Source of the DNA: Effrenium voratum
Taxonomy: Eukaryota > Sar > Dinophyceae > Suessiales > Symbiodiniaceae
Reading direction: 5' to 3'
DNA length: 64,000 nt
Assembly (NCBI GenBank): GCA_963377175.1
Contig: CAUJNA010003805.1
Coordinates: 983,501 to 1,047,500 of the forward strand
In this document: in pieces, positions 12,134 through 23,335 of the stretch
Layout of the letters: each line of letters starts with the position of its first letter
How positions within the stretch are numbered: the first letter of the stretch is position 1
Translations under genes and position numbers: made by a program
Notes under the pieces: generated by a model
The model's database searches: none
What the model was told of the DNA's origin: nothing
The model's input: only the letters and a program-made list of their open reading frames with translations

Positions 12134-15100
12134 ATATGTATATATATATGTATATATACATGTATGTATATCTCGTGGGTCGACTTCCCTTTCATCAAGT
12201 GGACGGCCTCAGTTGCCTGGCTACGTTCTGGTGGACGACGATGGCCGCTGGGTGAAGATCAACCAGTGGAGCCAGGGAGTGTACGAGAGGCGCGGTTCTT
12301 GCTGCCTGTTTCGTTTGTTTCGTTTCGTTTTTTTTTTTTGGTTTTTGTTTTTTTTTTTTTCCGAGAGGAGCCAGGGATTGCTCGAGGGAAGATATTTCAA
12401 GGGCCGCCTGCCTTGAATCACCCGCTTTCGATTGAATGTTAGGTACAATCGGAATGACTGAGTTTGGAGGGCAGATGGTTGTTTTTTGTTTTGTTTTGTT
12501 GCTGCATCAAGCCTGCAGGGAGACAGGCTTGCGGAAGTGCATTACACAGCTCCTGCAGTCAGTTGAATACATTGTTATTTTCTTCTTTGTGTTCTCCTTT
12601 CTATCCGAGTGCCTGGTTGAACACGAACAATCAAGTTAGTGTGCGTGTGCGTGTGTGCGTGTGTGTGTGCGTGTGTGCGTGTGTGTGTGTGCGCAACTCC
12701 CGCGGGCAGATGACGGGTTTGACTTGTGCTGTGTTGCCTTTTTGGAATCAGACAAACTACCATAACCACATCCATTGGCCGATTGTGCTTCATGACTTAT
12801 CACTGCCTAATACCTACTGCGGTCACTGACATAAAGACTAGCACTTAGGCCAGCCATACCTTATGTCTGAAACTCAGACATATGGTGCTTTGGCCAAAGA
12901 TCTGTCGATGCCATGCCAATGCCAGGCAAACTAACGCATATGGAACGGTCCGGACCAGCGGCCCTGGAGACGGCAAGCTGGATGATAAGCTGTGTCTTGT
13001 CTGAATCTATGGGCAGTTCTCCGCCTGCGTGCAGAGTGATGACAAAAATGGAAACTGACTTTTTGGCTCCATGTTTTAAGGACCCCATGGGCGGTTCGTG
13101 AACACATAAAGGATCTTGAGGGTGAAGGATGAGCAACCAAGCAGACAGCACTTGCCTTCTGGCTTTGTTGTTGCCTTCATTCTGCTTGCTTGCTTGAGTC
13201 TGGCTTGTTTTTAGAGGCCTGTAGCAGTAGGAACCTGCCTCGCCACCTTTTTTGGCCCGAGTTGCGCCGAGGATCAACGAGCTTATGGCGGCCAACCTGC
13301 TGAGAGCGCCATCCGGGGAGAAGTACAACGTTTTCAAAGTCACCGCCAAGGAGTCGGCTTGCACACGACGCAATTTATGAAGCTTAGGGAGAGTCCTCAT
13401 GCAGACATGCGCCTTGCAAGAAGCACACAAATATGGGTGTGACCTTCTTTTTTTTTCAGGGCCGCCCCCCCCCCCAACTCAAGAAGAGGCTGTTTTCCTT
13501 TTGGTTGGCCTTTAAAACCAACCAAAAAGGGCTTCCCCCAAAAGAAAGCACACCCATATGTATTGGGTAGACCCCTGCAATACCGGCCTTTGACTGTTGC
13601 TCGGTGGGCCTGGGCACAATCATTGATCAAGTTGGATTTGTTTGCAGTTGAGAAGGTCCCAGCTCTGCAGTTAATTGTTAAGTGGACAACATATGGACAT
13701 AGCTTTTGCCCTGGTCCTTAACGTGCCGCGTCCCGAGCAGTTTATGAGCCGCTTCTTATGACATCCAGCAATTTAACTTGGATCGCAAGGTAAACAATCG
13801 AATCCACAGCATTGTACACCTTAACATTCAAAACAAGCCACCCCATCCACCTTGACAATACACGACTAATTTGGCCATAAGCACGTTGCTCTTCTTGGCC
13901 ACTCACTCTCCCGCAATGGAGGCCGTATCACTTCCCAGCTCTTGATCTTGTTAACCAAGTGACTTCACCTGGGATCAAATGGCCTCAGCACGGCAAAACA
14001 TCCTTTCTGCGGATTACCTATTTGGAATCTGAACCAGTTTGAACCCACCAACTGAAACGGCTGCGCGGCGGCAAATTTAGAGACACTTCCACGATCAAAA
14101 CCCGGGTAGATGAAGTTTAGTAAGGGACAATCCCAACCATACATAGCTGCGGCCGCCTTCTTAACTCTTTACATGGTTCTGGGTAGAGCATTGTTACACC
14201 GATCGGTTTTTATCGTGACTCATACTTTAAGACTTGGCGTGGCAAACGTCCCGCATTGAATGGCGCACGCGCTTGCCCACACGCCCGCGTGCAGTCGATG
14301 GCAGCAAGCTTAGGCTTGAAGCAGCGTCGCTTTGGATTGATTCGGACTGTAGAAATACTAATTCTGAGCGTTCCCTATGGCTGAACTGCAAGGTTGTAAG
14401 GGGAACCACCTGCAATGAATCTGGAGGATCTCAACCGTGGCCCCCATAGCCCAACGGTCCAACAGTGGCTATTACTGTCTCGCTCTTCCCAGCTTTGGTT
14501 TGAACTACATTTTGGCGAAATTGCAATCACTCCTGCCCATCGTCCTCATCCGCTTTTTCTCTCGGCACAACCCAAATATGTTTCGAGCTCGATCCGGCGC
14601 AGCGAGATTTCCTGGCCTGGCAAGTCTGAAAGTGCAGCTGGCTGAGAAGATGGTCAGGGTCAGCAGAAAGGCAAGCCATATTTACAAGCATCCTTTGGAG
14701 TCCCCAAAGCAAGAAGTCGCAGGGAGCACTCACTTCTGACAGGAGGCCGGACAGTCATACTACATTCGGGTGAAGGGCAAGAAGTACATCGACACGGTGC
14801 GGAATTTCAACTTCCCTCGATACAGCGCCTTGCAGAGATAATCCCTTCTTCCTGTTTATAAACCCTCATAATAACCCTGCGAGTTTTGCTTTTTTTTGGG
14901 GGGGAGGGGGGGGGGACCGTTTATTTGGGGCAGCGGATTACCTGACAAAGGAACCGGTTAAACCCGCATCCTGCGGGCGGTGGTTGGGATTCGCCAGTGG
15001 GCACCGCTGATTCGGTGCGTCAAAGCCTGTGATCACTTCACCTGAAACGATCCGGATCTCCAGTAAGGGACACCCGAATTGAATGCAGTGAGAAGCCATG

Positions 15101-18100
15101 GTTTGAAGGGTTTCAATATGTGGATGCCTTGATCTTTGCAAGTGGTGGAAAAAGGGAAGCCCTGCAATTCACCGATCAGAAAGGGTGTTGTGGTTGGAGG
15201 GACGTTCTCTTTCCTTCTTCCGCGAGTTCGATCTGTTCGAAGTTATTGCAATGCCATTCTCCTCGGAATCCTTGCAAGCAACATCAGTTGTGTTGAAACA
15301 AAGGGTGTCAATCTGAGGCCTTTTTCGGGAGATTCCATTGTGGTTGCTCTTTGGAACGACGAGTTTTTGACGTTGAAAACGCCGGTTTTTCCCGCATAAG
15401 AGGCTCAACTTGTTGCAGGCGGTCGACAACCTTTAAAGTCATTGTGGATTTTCAGAGTTCGCGATGTCTTGGGTTTGGCCGGGGATTTGGACTGATTTCG
15501 CATGGGATTGGGTGAGCCGTCCGGCGCTCCCAGGAACGCCCAAGCCCAAAGCCTTCGGGCACGTGCGCCATATTCTAAATTTGGTTCTTGAGACAAACCA
15601 GCAATCTCTCCGACGCGCTGGACGGCTGACACGACACCTCATGAAGAGTTGTTTGGTTTAGTCGCTATGTCAACACTATGCTTAAAACTATGTGTTCAGC
15701 AACAGCAGGTCTGCGCCCTTGTGCAGGCTTTTGAGATTTCTAGATGAAGAGTAGCTTGTATGTAGCTTGTGCTTTTGCACAAGTGGCACGTTGGTTGAAT
15801 TGGAGTATGTTTGAAGCATGTGGATGTATCCAAGTGAACCATGTGCTGTACTTTGGCTGTGCGCTGCAAAGGATCTCTGGAAAATCACACGACGAACCTT
15901 GCTAAAGGCTGGCATATCGCACTCTCTTTTAAACAACACCAGCTAGATTGCACTTGTGGAAAGGCAGTGCGACAAGTTTCGAGTATTTTGGAACCACCAA
16001 CCGCTGGAGCAATACTGGAAGCGATGCCTTTCATATTACAGAGCGATGCCAGTGATCCCCGCAAGTAGGCAGCTCCCCATATTTGAAGAGGAACCCTTTC
16101 TTCGCTCTGTTCTGGGCAGTTGCGATTGCCACTTTCGAGCTAGGGCTCCTATTCTGTGTATTGCGCCTGTACTGAGCAGTTACGACTTTCGAGCTGTGGT
16201 TGAGAAGGCGCGTTCTGTGCACTACGCTTGCACTGAGAAGGTGTGACTTTTGAGCTGGGTCTGCGAAAGTGCACTCTGTGTCCTACGCTTGAACTGGAAC
16301 GGGGTGGCTTTCGAGTTGAGGTTGCGAAAGTGCATTTTGTGTACTACGCTTAGACTTAAACGTTGCGACTTTAGAGTTGCGACTGAGAACCTGCATGTTG
16401 AGTACTTTGCGGGTACTGAATCTGAGCCGGAGCTACAAGCACTACTCTCTGGCCGAGCTGCAAACAATGAGCTGCCACTGCGGAGCGACGGAGCCGTGCC
16501 CATTGTTTTGACCCCCCCCACATATTCGAAGGCTTGGTTTTGAGACAGGCCAGCATGCTGTTCCATGCGCTGGACGGCTGACACGCCTGGAAAATGAAGC
16601 TGACGCAGGAACGTGGTGAATTACGACTTTTTGCTGGAAATGAAATCTTCCTAGATCAAAGGTACAGTGAAAAGTGGACATGTTTAACAGGCCCCGGGCC
16701 GTCCGGGGTTCTCCCAATGGTTCGTAGCTTATTTTTCAGCCGAAACCATGAGCAAGCACAGATTTTAAAAGAAAAACACAAAACAACCGACGGACGGGGA
16801 AAAACAGCGCCGCCATGCAAAGCAAACCGCCGCAAACCGTCAGATTCCGCCGAATTCTGTTGATCTCCAGTCATCGTGTGAAACAAAAACACCGCTGCGT
16901 TACAAAAAGCGCCGAAATGAAAAAACAAACACGACTCTCTTAAAAAAGGTGTCTTCTTGAAAAAAGGCAAACAGTTCAGCCGATTGCGAAGATATAGATG
17001 ACTTTGAGCAATACGCGCTTGCGCATTTTATTAGTTGCAACTCTGAATGAGGACGCCCTCACAAAAGACACCTGAATACGAACAACCCAAGAGTCCAACA
17101 CCAGGGCTAAGTACTTTGCGCTTGGAGCTTGATTCCAGGCACGTATCAGTATTTGGGAGAGCACATGCCGGACAATATGGACAGGGACTACAAGGACCAT
17201 GGACCACTCCTGCAGTATCTTTCTGAAACCGATCGAGGGTCCTTTCAAAGCTGAAGAGGGGAGTTTGTTTCGTTCCATGGTGAGCAAGGCTAGTTAGTAA
17301 AGGCGGTTCCTGGCTTCCAGAACGGGCTTGATCAGTTGACCCCGATGCCTCAAAAGGGTTGCCGATCGACTGTTTGGAGGCACAATGACGTAGTCCTGGA
17401 GTCTCCATGACCCTTTAAAAATGGGTCCATGACCCCATTGTCTTGGGTAATGACCCCATATTTTAAGGGTCATGGAGACTCCAGGGATGATTTGGAATTA
17501 GGTAGAGGTTGAAGTCAGTTGTGCCAGGAGACGCCAGGACTGCCAGAAAAGTGCCGGACTTGATTTCCTTTTCGTGCAGGACTTGGTTCTGAACTGCTTC
17601 GATGCTTATCACCACGGTGCACGGGATTCGTGCAATCGCTACCTGGCATTTCAAAAATGGATGTGATAGAGCGATACAGCGTGCAAGGGTCTGGATGTTC
17701 TCATGCTTGTGGCTGTGCATTGGCGCGTCAAAAGTGGTGTCACCTGTGGGGGAGGTGGATGCTCGGAATTGCCGCTGCATGAAGCGTCGAGTGCAGACTG
17801 ACGCGTCCCGACCGGCCACGGATTCCGGTGGTTAATTCTGGTTGAAAGACGAGCAATTTCAGGAGCTGAAGGATGGCGTAACCGCACGTTTTGGGGCCTT
17901 TGCCATAGCCAGCCATCCATGTAGGTGCAGCCATATAGGTTTCAAGAGCGGAATTGTTGGGTACCAACCAAAGATTCCCAGCTTTCTGCATGGGGCAACC
18001 TTCTTTTACCATAAGCACTGGGCAGCTAAGCAATCACCTATTGCTCGGCTAAAGCCTGTGAACGTGGAGGAGGGTTTTGTGGTTTGGGTGTTGGTGTGGT

Positions 18101-18316
18101 TAGATTCGCTTACTTTCCCTTTGTTTTGCCCAACAGCTTGGCTCAGGCTTCTTTATGTGCCACGACTCATCGGACGATTGCTACAAGGCTGATCTCGGTA
18201 CCAACACCAACAAGCGGTGCTTCAGCGGAGGGTTTTACTGCCGGAACGCATTGCGAGAGCACCACCCGCCACTCACCAACGTTCAGATGTACCTGAAGCT
18301 GCTGGACGCCGATTGA
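9570..18316 (+). CDS. Gene B (multi-exon model): cystatin-like segment plus cysteine-rich C-terminus
   Basis: Model: 9570-9649, 11259-11433, 12213-12294, 13262-13350, 14743-14824, 17735-17820, 18137-18316 (stop). All junction phases agree. Donors are a mix of GT, GC and GA; acceptors are AG. The exon 4-5 join reads EKYNVFKVTAK then EAGQSYYIRVKG, which resembles the central beta-hairpin region of cystatins (…YxVFK…VAGxxYYxxV), though the QVVAG loop is shortened. The flanking Thr-run linker and the paired cysteines at both ends suggest a secreted or lumenal protein (inference). The start codon and any signal peptide are not located. A composite of unrelated exons cannot be excluded; exon 17735 is the weakest member. 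Confidence 0.4.
9713..9817 (+). repeat. MITE-like element, family M3, copy 1
   Basis: Terminal inverted repeats (CATTTGCTTAAG at the left, CTTAAGCAAATGG at the right) enclose an interior with CTACTGGAAGTATG and a T-rich tract ending CCAG. Copies with the same ends and interior occur at 47586-47671 and 62300-62387. Confidence 0.7.
9847..9934. repeat. 88-base inverted repeat centred on a 22-base palindrome
   Basis: CATGGGGGCTG at the left pairs with CAGCCCCCATG at the right. The centre AATAAGCCCTTAAGGGCTTA is part of a perfect palindrome at 9890-9911. The arms are purine-rich on one side and pyrimidine-rich on the other, giving an imperfect but long hairpin. It lies just downstream of an M3 copy. 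Confidence 0.6.
10131..10425. repeat. Pyrimidine-rich tract with (CTTT)n/(CTTC)n
   Basis: About 300 bases are strongly T/C-rich on the + strand and end in a (CTTT)n run at about 10388-10410. ORFs through it (Phe/Leu/Ser-rich) are composition artefacts. It lies in the inferred intron between exons 9570 and 11259. Confidence 0.7.
10503..10711. repeat. Long inverted-repeat element (about 209 bases)
   Basis: The left arm CCCGGGTAGACATAAA matches the right arm TTTGATGTCTACCCTGG in reverse complement. Internally GTGCTCAG...GGGAATGAGGGAATGA pairs with ATTCCCTCATTCCC...CTGAGCAC. This is a foldback/MITE-like structure. A possible fragment of the same end (CCCGGGTAGATG) occurs at about 14101. Confidence 0.65.
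11259..11433 (+). CDS. Gene B exon: Cys-containing segment with Thr-run linker
   Basis: After GTCTGACAG the frame encodes WIWPRCQDMHVSRQGAIAQV, then a helical part, then LRCGLDGNLCLNNAFCE and six threonines. Cysteines are regularly spaced. The end is either a GA donor after CGCAGG (11433) or an earlier GC donor at the Thr/Ala run. The (ACC)n run on the opposite strand makes poly-His ORFs, which I reject. Confidence 0.5.
11926..12040 (+). repeat. MITE-like element, family M2
   Basis: Left end GGGTGTGTATTTTGTAAGGG and right end GGTCCCGAAAGAAGACATAC form imperfect inverted repeats. The interior has the family core GAGGGAAAACCAAAAGGAC. It sits in an inferred intron of gene B. Confidence 0.55.
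12102..12172. repeat. (TA)n microsatellite with ATG interruptions
   Basis: About 70 bases of alternating TA, interrupted by ATGTA units, lie shortly upstream of the exon at 12213. Confidence 0.9.
12213..12294 (+). CDS. Gene B exon
   Basis: CCTCAG| acceptor and GT donor (CGCG|GTTCTT). It encodes LPGYVLVDDDGRWVKINQW then SQGVYERR. Strong coding character and clean codons. It ends in phase 1, exactly as needed to enter the next exon at 13262. Confidence 0.6.
12638..12692. repeat. (GT)n/(GTGC) microsatellite
   Basis: A GTGTGC-type dinucleotide run in the intron between exons 12213 and 13262. Confidence 0.85.
13262..13350 (+). CDS. Gene B exon: cystatin-like N-half
   Basis: The acceptor is a pyrimidine tract ending GGCCCGAG; the donor is AAG|GAGTCG (GA type). 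It encodes VAPRINELMAANLLRAPSG then EKYNVFKVTAK. The pattern of a helix followed by YxVFKV resembles the helix-strand start of the cystatin fold. Confidence 0.55.
13434..13567 (+). repeat. MITE-like element, family M2
   Basis: TGGGTGTGACCTTC at the left and AAGAAAGCACACCCA at the right, around the core CCTTTTGGTTGGCCTTTAAA. It contains T and C homopolymer runs. It lies about 85 bases downstream of the exon ending at 13350. Confidence 0.6.
14743..14824 (+). CDS. Gene B exon: cystatin-like hairpin
   Basis: Acceptor TCTGACAG. It encodes EAGQSYYIRVKGKKY then IDTVRNFNFPRY. The AGxSYYIRVK motif is the main basis for the cystatin comparison. A GC donor at 14825 gives phase 1. Without that donor the frame continues four codons to a TAA, so a terminal exon is the alternative. 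Confidence 0.55.
15455..15650 (-). repeat. Dispersed repeat sharing a GGACGGCTGACACG end with 16.5 kb
   Basis: The segment ending TTGAGACAAACCAGCA...GCGCTGGACGGCTGACACG recurs at 16530-16590 with the same end (TTGAGACAGGCCAGCA...GCGCTGGACGGCTGACACG). Both minus-strand ORFs therefore begin MSAVQR and contain AGLSQ. This reflects repeat homology, not a shown gene family. Confidence 0.5.
16116..16430 (-). repeat. Degenerate array of the 61-base repeat (about five units)
   Basis: Successive units of about 61 bases share TGCGAAAGTGCA, TGTGTACTACGCTTG and GACTTTCGAGCTG motifs. They are the reverse-complement relatives of the 61-base satellite at 37.3-38.2 kb, which reads TACGAAAGTAGTACGCGAAG in the other direction. 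Divergence between units is high, so this is an older array. Confidence 0.6.
17395..17485. repeat. 91-base near-perfect inverted repeat
   Basis: CCTGGAGTCTCCATGACCCT at the left is matched exactly by AGGGTCATGGAGACTCCAGG at the right. The inner parts ATGGGTC and ATGACCCCAT also pair. MITE-like or a hairpin element. Confidence 0.75.
17735..17820 (+). CDS. Candidate gene B exon with CRCM motif
   Basis: After CAAAAG the frame encodes VSPVGEVDARNCRCMKRRVQ and ends at a GA donor (ACG|GATTCC) in phase 0, matching exon 18137. Basic and Cys-containing. Moderate coding character only. Confidence 0.35.
18137..18316 (+). CDS. Gene B terminal exon, cysteine-rich
   Basis: Acceptor CCAACAG, phase 0, stop TGA at 18314-18316. 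It encodes LGSGFFMCHDSSDDCYKADL, then TNKRCFSGGFYCRNALRE, and ends YLKLLDAD. Four cysteines in about 30 residues suggest disulfides. Very good coding character. A (GA)n run lies just downstream at 18334-18362, in the presumed 3' UTR. Confidence 0.65.
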   Translation, partial: LGSGFFMCHDSSDDCYKADLGTNTNKRCFSGGFYCRNALREHHPPLTNVQMYLKLLDAD

Positions 18317-19147
18317 ACGATTGCGGCGGAAAAGAGAAAGAGAGAGAGAGAGAGAGGAGAGAGGCGCGGCTTGGCGCGAAAGGCCTGTTCTTTGGCCTTT
18401 CGTTCCTTGTATAAGGCAAATGAAGCAGCAGATGCCTGAATCATGTATGCAGGGGTTGCTGAACTTATTTGGCAGTATCATCTCTAAACCTGGCTCCACT
18501 TGTTGCAATCTACCTAATCTAGCTGCAAGACGTGAGGGAGATCATTTGCAGCAGCACAGTCTCGCCTTCCGTCCTATTGCTTGCCGCCAGGTTGCTGCGA
18601 AGGCTGGCGCCTCTCGCTAGCTTTCGTAGCCGTTTACTGCATGAGGGTCCACTTTGTCCTTGGCCAGTCGCAGGTCCAGAATGGGATACCAAGACTAAAT
18701 GACACCTTGCCCCATCTCAGGTTCATGCCGTACTCACTGTTACACGGCGAGCGTGAGGAGAGCAGACCTTGCAAGCAGTTCCTTCTGGTCTCTCTCAACG
18801 TTGAAATAAGAAGGGCGTTCGCAATGCGGCGGCTACCCTTTGAACCACTTGGAAGACAGAGCAGTTGAAGCATCCGCTCAAGGACTCCCATATCAAAAGC
18901 AACATGCAATGACCAGTGGTGGCATGTACATTTCAGCACTACCACGGAAGTTCTCAGCAGTGCCGCAAAGCCGATGACGTTCCTGGAGCAAAGAGCTGGG
19001 CAAACATGTCCCATCTAAACTGTACACAACGGCTTTTGGGATCGTTCGATGCAGCCATTGCCAATCAAGTTGCATGATGAGTTTGAATGTGCGTGTGCGC
19101 GCTACACTGTATGTTTTATTTATACACAACTAAAAGCACGTATCATG

Positions 19148-19205
19148 TGTATGGATGGATGGACGGACGGACGGATGGATGGATGGATGGCTGGATGGAT
19201 AGGTA
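19148..19205. repeat. (GGAT)n microsatellite
   Basis: Runs of GGATGGATGGAC units. The 226-codon minus ORF at 19143-19823 ends inside this run. Confidence 0.85.
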
Positions 19206-19730
19206 CAGAGGTGGGTCGATAGACAGACAGACATTCAACTGATCTCCGATGCCCGAAGGGTTAAGCAGTGAAAGGACACCGGAGTTGATGTTCATGGTGC
19301 CATCCAACTGCAATGGCCAAGACTTGTTGACGCAGTTCTCTCCACGCTTCGGTGTTTTTTGGAGGATGGTCTTCATGGTTTTGGACCCATTCCAATGGAG
19401 CATAATTTTCTGAAACCTGGGTGATTGGAGGTCTCCCCGTTTGGAGGGCTCCCGTGCTTTTGGGGACGGCGCCTTTGGAAATGCATTTGCCCTGCTTTCA
19501 CACCAGTGTTCAATACTTATATTCAGGGCCTTCAAGTGGAGGTTGGTGTGCCCTGGCCGAAAATACGGGATACTTGTTTGATGTGGAAACCGAAAGACAT
19601 CTACACGTAGGGTCATCGCCTTTGGGAACACCTCTGATCCGGAAGTTGGGAATTGGCAGGTTTGCCTGTGAGAGCTGCAATGATCCGTAGTTGGTTCAGA
19701 AAAGGGTGCTGTGCCGATCGGTTTCCGGAT

Positions 19731-19845
19731 GCATTGACAAGCTGCCCCCAAAACGGCTGTTTCCTTTTGGTTTGTCTTTAAGATCGCAAACGAAACGGGT
19801 ACCCTCAAAAAAGACACGCCCATTCATATTGGGTCAAAACCAATG
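19731..19845 (+). repeat. MITE-like element, family M2
   Basis: Core TTTCCTTTTGGTTTGTCTTT and right end GGGTACCCTCAAAAAAGACA followed by CGCCCA. This is the cleanest copy of the M2 right terminus. The left end is degraded. Confidence 0.6.
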
Positions 19846-22816
19846 GTACCATTTTGGGGTAGGCGCACCACCCATTTTAGTCTATTTTAGTGGGGATTGG
19901 GATGTGCACTGGGGTTCGGGGCTTGGACCCATGGCCATATAGTGATCTCAGCGGCTCCCTTTCAAGAGGTGGCAAACAGCTTTGCCGCCTGCGAAGTTGC
20001 GGTGAAAGTGAAAGAATTGCACAGCAAAACCAAGAATATGTGAATCTTCTAGAGGACTTTATGGAGACTTTGGAAATCCTTTTTCATATTTGGGGCTGCA
20101 GAGTAAAACGCGATGGGCACAAACAGCATGCGGCATCTTCACAGAGCAGCCATGCAGGGTGATGTTACCTAAAGATGCAGTAAAGGAGGCTTCGGACGCA
20201 ACGAAGCAGGATTCTAAGAAACGAAGTCCAGGCAATTCTACAGGAAATTGTCCAACTCCATGGTTCTGACGGTTGTTTGGCTATACAGCTTCCTTTGGAA
20301 ACATATTTTCTGTGGGCAGGCCACGCTGTTCGAGCGAATACCAGAACAGGTTGGAAGGACTAGCCAGCCGCCGGATGCCTGGTGATACAACCGGAGATAC
20401 CAATATGCCAGCTGTGCCACGTGGGATTCATGTGCGTGTGTGTGTGTGTACCCACGCTGTGTGTTCATTGTACGTGCTCAGATCGTTGCTTCATGCATGA
20501 GCAAGCTGAATCAGGCAGTGCCATCGACATGGACGAATCTTGAACATTCTCCCCACATGTGGTTTGTCTGTGTGAATCGCTGTTCTCATGATGGACGATT
20601 CCAGGCCTTTGAATCCTAGCACGGCTTTCGCATAAGCATCGTTTTTTTTGGCCCATCCATTCTGGTTGACCGCCAAGATGAGACACATATGCGTTGCAAT
20701 AGTCGCAATTGCTGAGGTCATTTTATCTAACACGAATACATTTGTCACACGACAGTTTTGCCGGCGGCACAGTGGTTTGTGTTTGTGACTATGTCTCACC
20801 GTGACCATGACTGTGACAGTGACTGTGTTTTTGTGTTCATGTACGCTATACAGAGCAGCGATGCCGCCCGCAGGCCTTTCACATACTGTAGCGGCCTTTG
20901 TAGCATCCAATGTGAGTTCCGCGCTCTCATGAAAGCATCACTTAGTCGCATATCATCGTGGCAACAATCTTAGCGATGCAAATATCACTTTGCGGTGTTG
21001 TTCTTGCCACCGTCCTGAGTCATGTTTTATGACCTGTGCCCTTTTTCACAGTCCCACTCACCACACTAGCAGTTAGTAGCTAGCAACCAACCTCTGGGTG
21101 CAGACAAACCTTGGTCCGTCTCATCAACCACCAGGCACGAGGGGAAGGATAATTGTTGTGTTTCATACTGTTCCAGATCCCTGAGTGGAATGCACAGATC
21201 ACATCCAAACCCACAGTATTTGATGAATTCAATACCCGTAGTATGGCGGAGCTGCCGCTGTCGACATTGATGCCTTGCGTGCTGCCAAGATGGAATCGTA
21301 GCCCAGCAGCATATTGGCTTACTCCCCTACACATCAACAGGTCGTTTAAAAAAGTGTCGTTCTTCAATTCAATTTGACCTGCAAGGAAGCAATGTCATGC
21401 CTTTGAGCAAGTCAGATAATGCCAACCTTGGATCAATGACAGTTGCTCTGGTAAACTTGCCTCTAGAAGTTTGACAAGGGCCGAGCCCGCTTTGGCCAGT
21501 TAGTTGAAGTGGTCAGCTTATTGTTGTGGGCGGCATTGGGCAAGTTGAAACTTGCACGTTGCGGGGGTGTATTGTAGTGATGGAAGTGGAAGCTGAGCCT
21601 TGTACCAAAAGTGTTTTTTTGTGCCAGCTCTTGTTGAAGGCTTACTTGTTTTTCGGACATGCGGAGTCTGAAATATCGGCCGCACATGCTCTCAAGCGGC
21701 GACTTTATGTTCGGATGTTCCTTCACGAGTCCACGCTCAGTTGGATCTTCACGCACATCGGAACCGCAGGCTGGGACCGAGGAGTTGGGTCTTTGTCGTT
21801 TGAGGTGGTCTGCTGCAGGTCTGCTCCTTGGTTTACGATGCCTTGCAGGTTCTATAGTGTCGGTTTCATGTCAAGCTTCGCAAGCATTTTGGCGCCAGAA
21901 GCCAACGGGTTTCGAGCGCTGCTCCTTCGGATGTGACACATCGTCACTAGATGTCAATCAGTTCTGCTAAGAATCTCAAGTCATGTGGAAACATGTAGGA
22001 ACATGCAGACCAATGTTTGGTGGTTGTTTCCTTGCTTCCCATTGGTTTCCTTGCAAGGTGGTGGCAGTTTTTCCTCGAGATCACACGGAACCAGGCCGAA
22101 GGCCGTGCAAGAAAGTCTTTCCTGTTGGTTGCAGTATGTGCAAGCACCATTTAATTCGTTGTTGTTCTGGGGATACAGTAGCTTCTCTTCAACGTTAACC
22201 AACAACGAAAATGCATCCCTTCTTGGTTGGTGGGATGAGCACTTTGGAATCCTGATTGTAGGACATAGGTCACCTGAAATGTGGCATGGAAAGATATCCT
22301 GCAGACCCCCTCAGCCTCGTTTCCGTAAGGCAACCCGCAGCGCCCCTTGGGCATTGCCACGCATCCAATGCTTCAGGTTAAGCTCCAGTCGTTGTGTAGT
22401 TGTCTTTCACACTGACGCTACAATTGTTCAGTTTTGCAGGGAGGTGTTTTGTCCAGGCAAACAACTAACGCGCAAACAACAATGCGACCTTCAATAGGGA
22501 ATGACCAGTTTCTGTCATGGGGAGTGCCCTGGTAGAGGAAGGCCATTTGGACCATCGCCTCCGTTACAAGTTATGCTTCAGTCTTTCATTGTGTGCTCCC
22601 TCTTGTGACAAGTAGGAACAAACCGAACATGCGTTGCTGGCCTGGAGTGCAGCAGTGCCAGCGGTACAGGCAACACATATATCAGTCACTTGGAGGGGCC
22701 GGCCCCTTGTGCGCAGCCATGTCATTAACAGGAGATTGTCGGCACGCATTCTGGGGCCTATTTGAAACCCCAGCGTCACTTGCGCCTTTGCCGGGGGTCT
22801 CCAAATCGGGCCACCT

Positions 22817-23335
22817 TCAGAAGACTTGAGCACATCCCAGCCATTTGTTGGCGCCTGCATGGCGCTGTAAGGGCGCTGCAAGCCCAAGATGGGCAACAGC
22901 GGTGCTGCGCTCAGAGCGAAGGATTGTGAAAGCTGGCATGCCTTGCATGAGTTGCGTGGCTTGCGGCTTGCATGGGTTGGCTTGTTGCAGTTCTTGCAGT
23001 TCTTGCAGTTCTTGCAGTTGTTGCAGTTGTTGCAGTTGTTGCAGTTGTTGCAGTTGCTGCATGTATTGTGGTTGCTGCTTGGCCTCAGCATCTGTTTGTA
23101 CTGGTTCAGCATGGGTTCGATACAGACTCAGGTTTTCATCTTGCTTAAGATTTGCTGTGTGGTGTGTTTGCATTGGCTGTTGTTGGTTTGTATGTACGTA
23201 GTTCGTATTTACGTTGGGTTCATTTGGCAGGGCTGGGTTTGGATGTCCCTCAGACAATACCTGAGGCGGTCGTGTACCATATCTTGAACACTTGAGGGCC
23301 TTTTGCTTTGCAAGTAGGCCGTTCAGGCTCAACAT
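22817..23335 (-). CDS. Candidate minus ORF with Leu-Gln-Gln repeats (uncertain)
   Basis: A 172-codon minus ORF starting MLSLNGLLAKQKALKCSRYG is interrupted by LQQ/LQE repeats, the product of a nine-base repeat at 22975-23065. The N-terminal part is Asn/Gln-rich (VHTNQQQPMQTHH). It could be a real low-complexity protein or translation of a minisatellite. A second minus ORF in another frame and + strand ORFs read through the same repeat. Confidence 0.2.
   Translation of the reverse strand: MLSLNGLLAKQKALKCSRYGTRPPQVLSEGHPNPALPNEPNVNTNYVHTNQQQPMQTHHTANLKQDENLSLYRTHAEPVQTDAEAKQQPQYMQQLQQLQQLQQLQQLQELQELQELQQANPCKPQATQLMQGMPAFTILRSERSTAVAHLGLAAPLQRHAGANKWLGCAQVF
22975..23065. repeat. Nine-base tandem repeat (TTGCAGTTC / TTGCAGTTG)
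   Basis: About nine head-to-tail units. They change from TTCTTGCAG to TTGTTGCAG half-way along the array. Confidence 0.85.

Noticed and set aside
15455..16590. Two minus ORFs both starting MSAVQR, suggesting a protein family
   Set aside because: The similarity is explained by a dispersed DNA repeat ending GGACGGCTGACACG; downstream parts do not match.
19143..19823. 226-codon minus ORF
   Set aside because: It starts within an M2 element and ends inside the (GGAT)n microsatellite. The middle has no recognisable domain.
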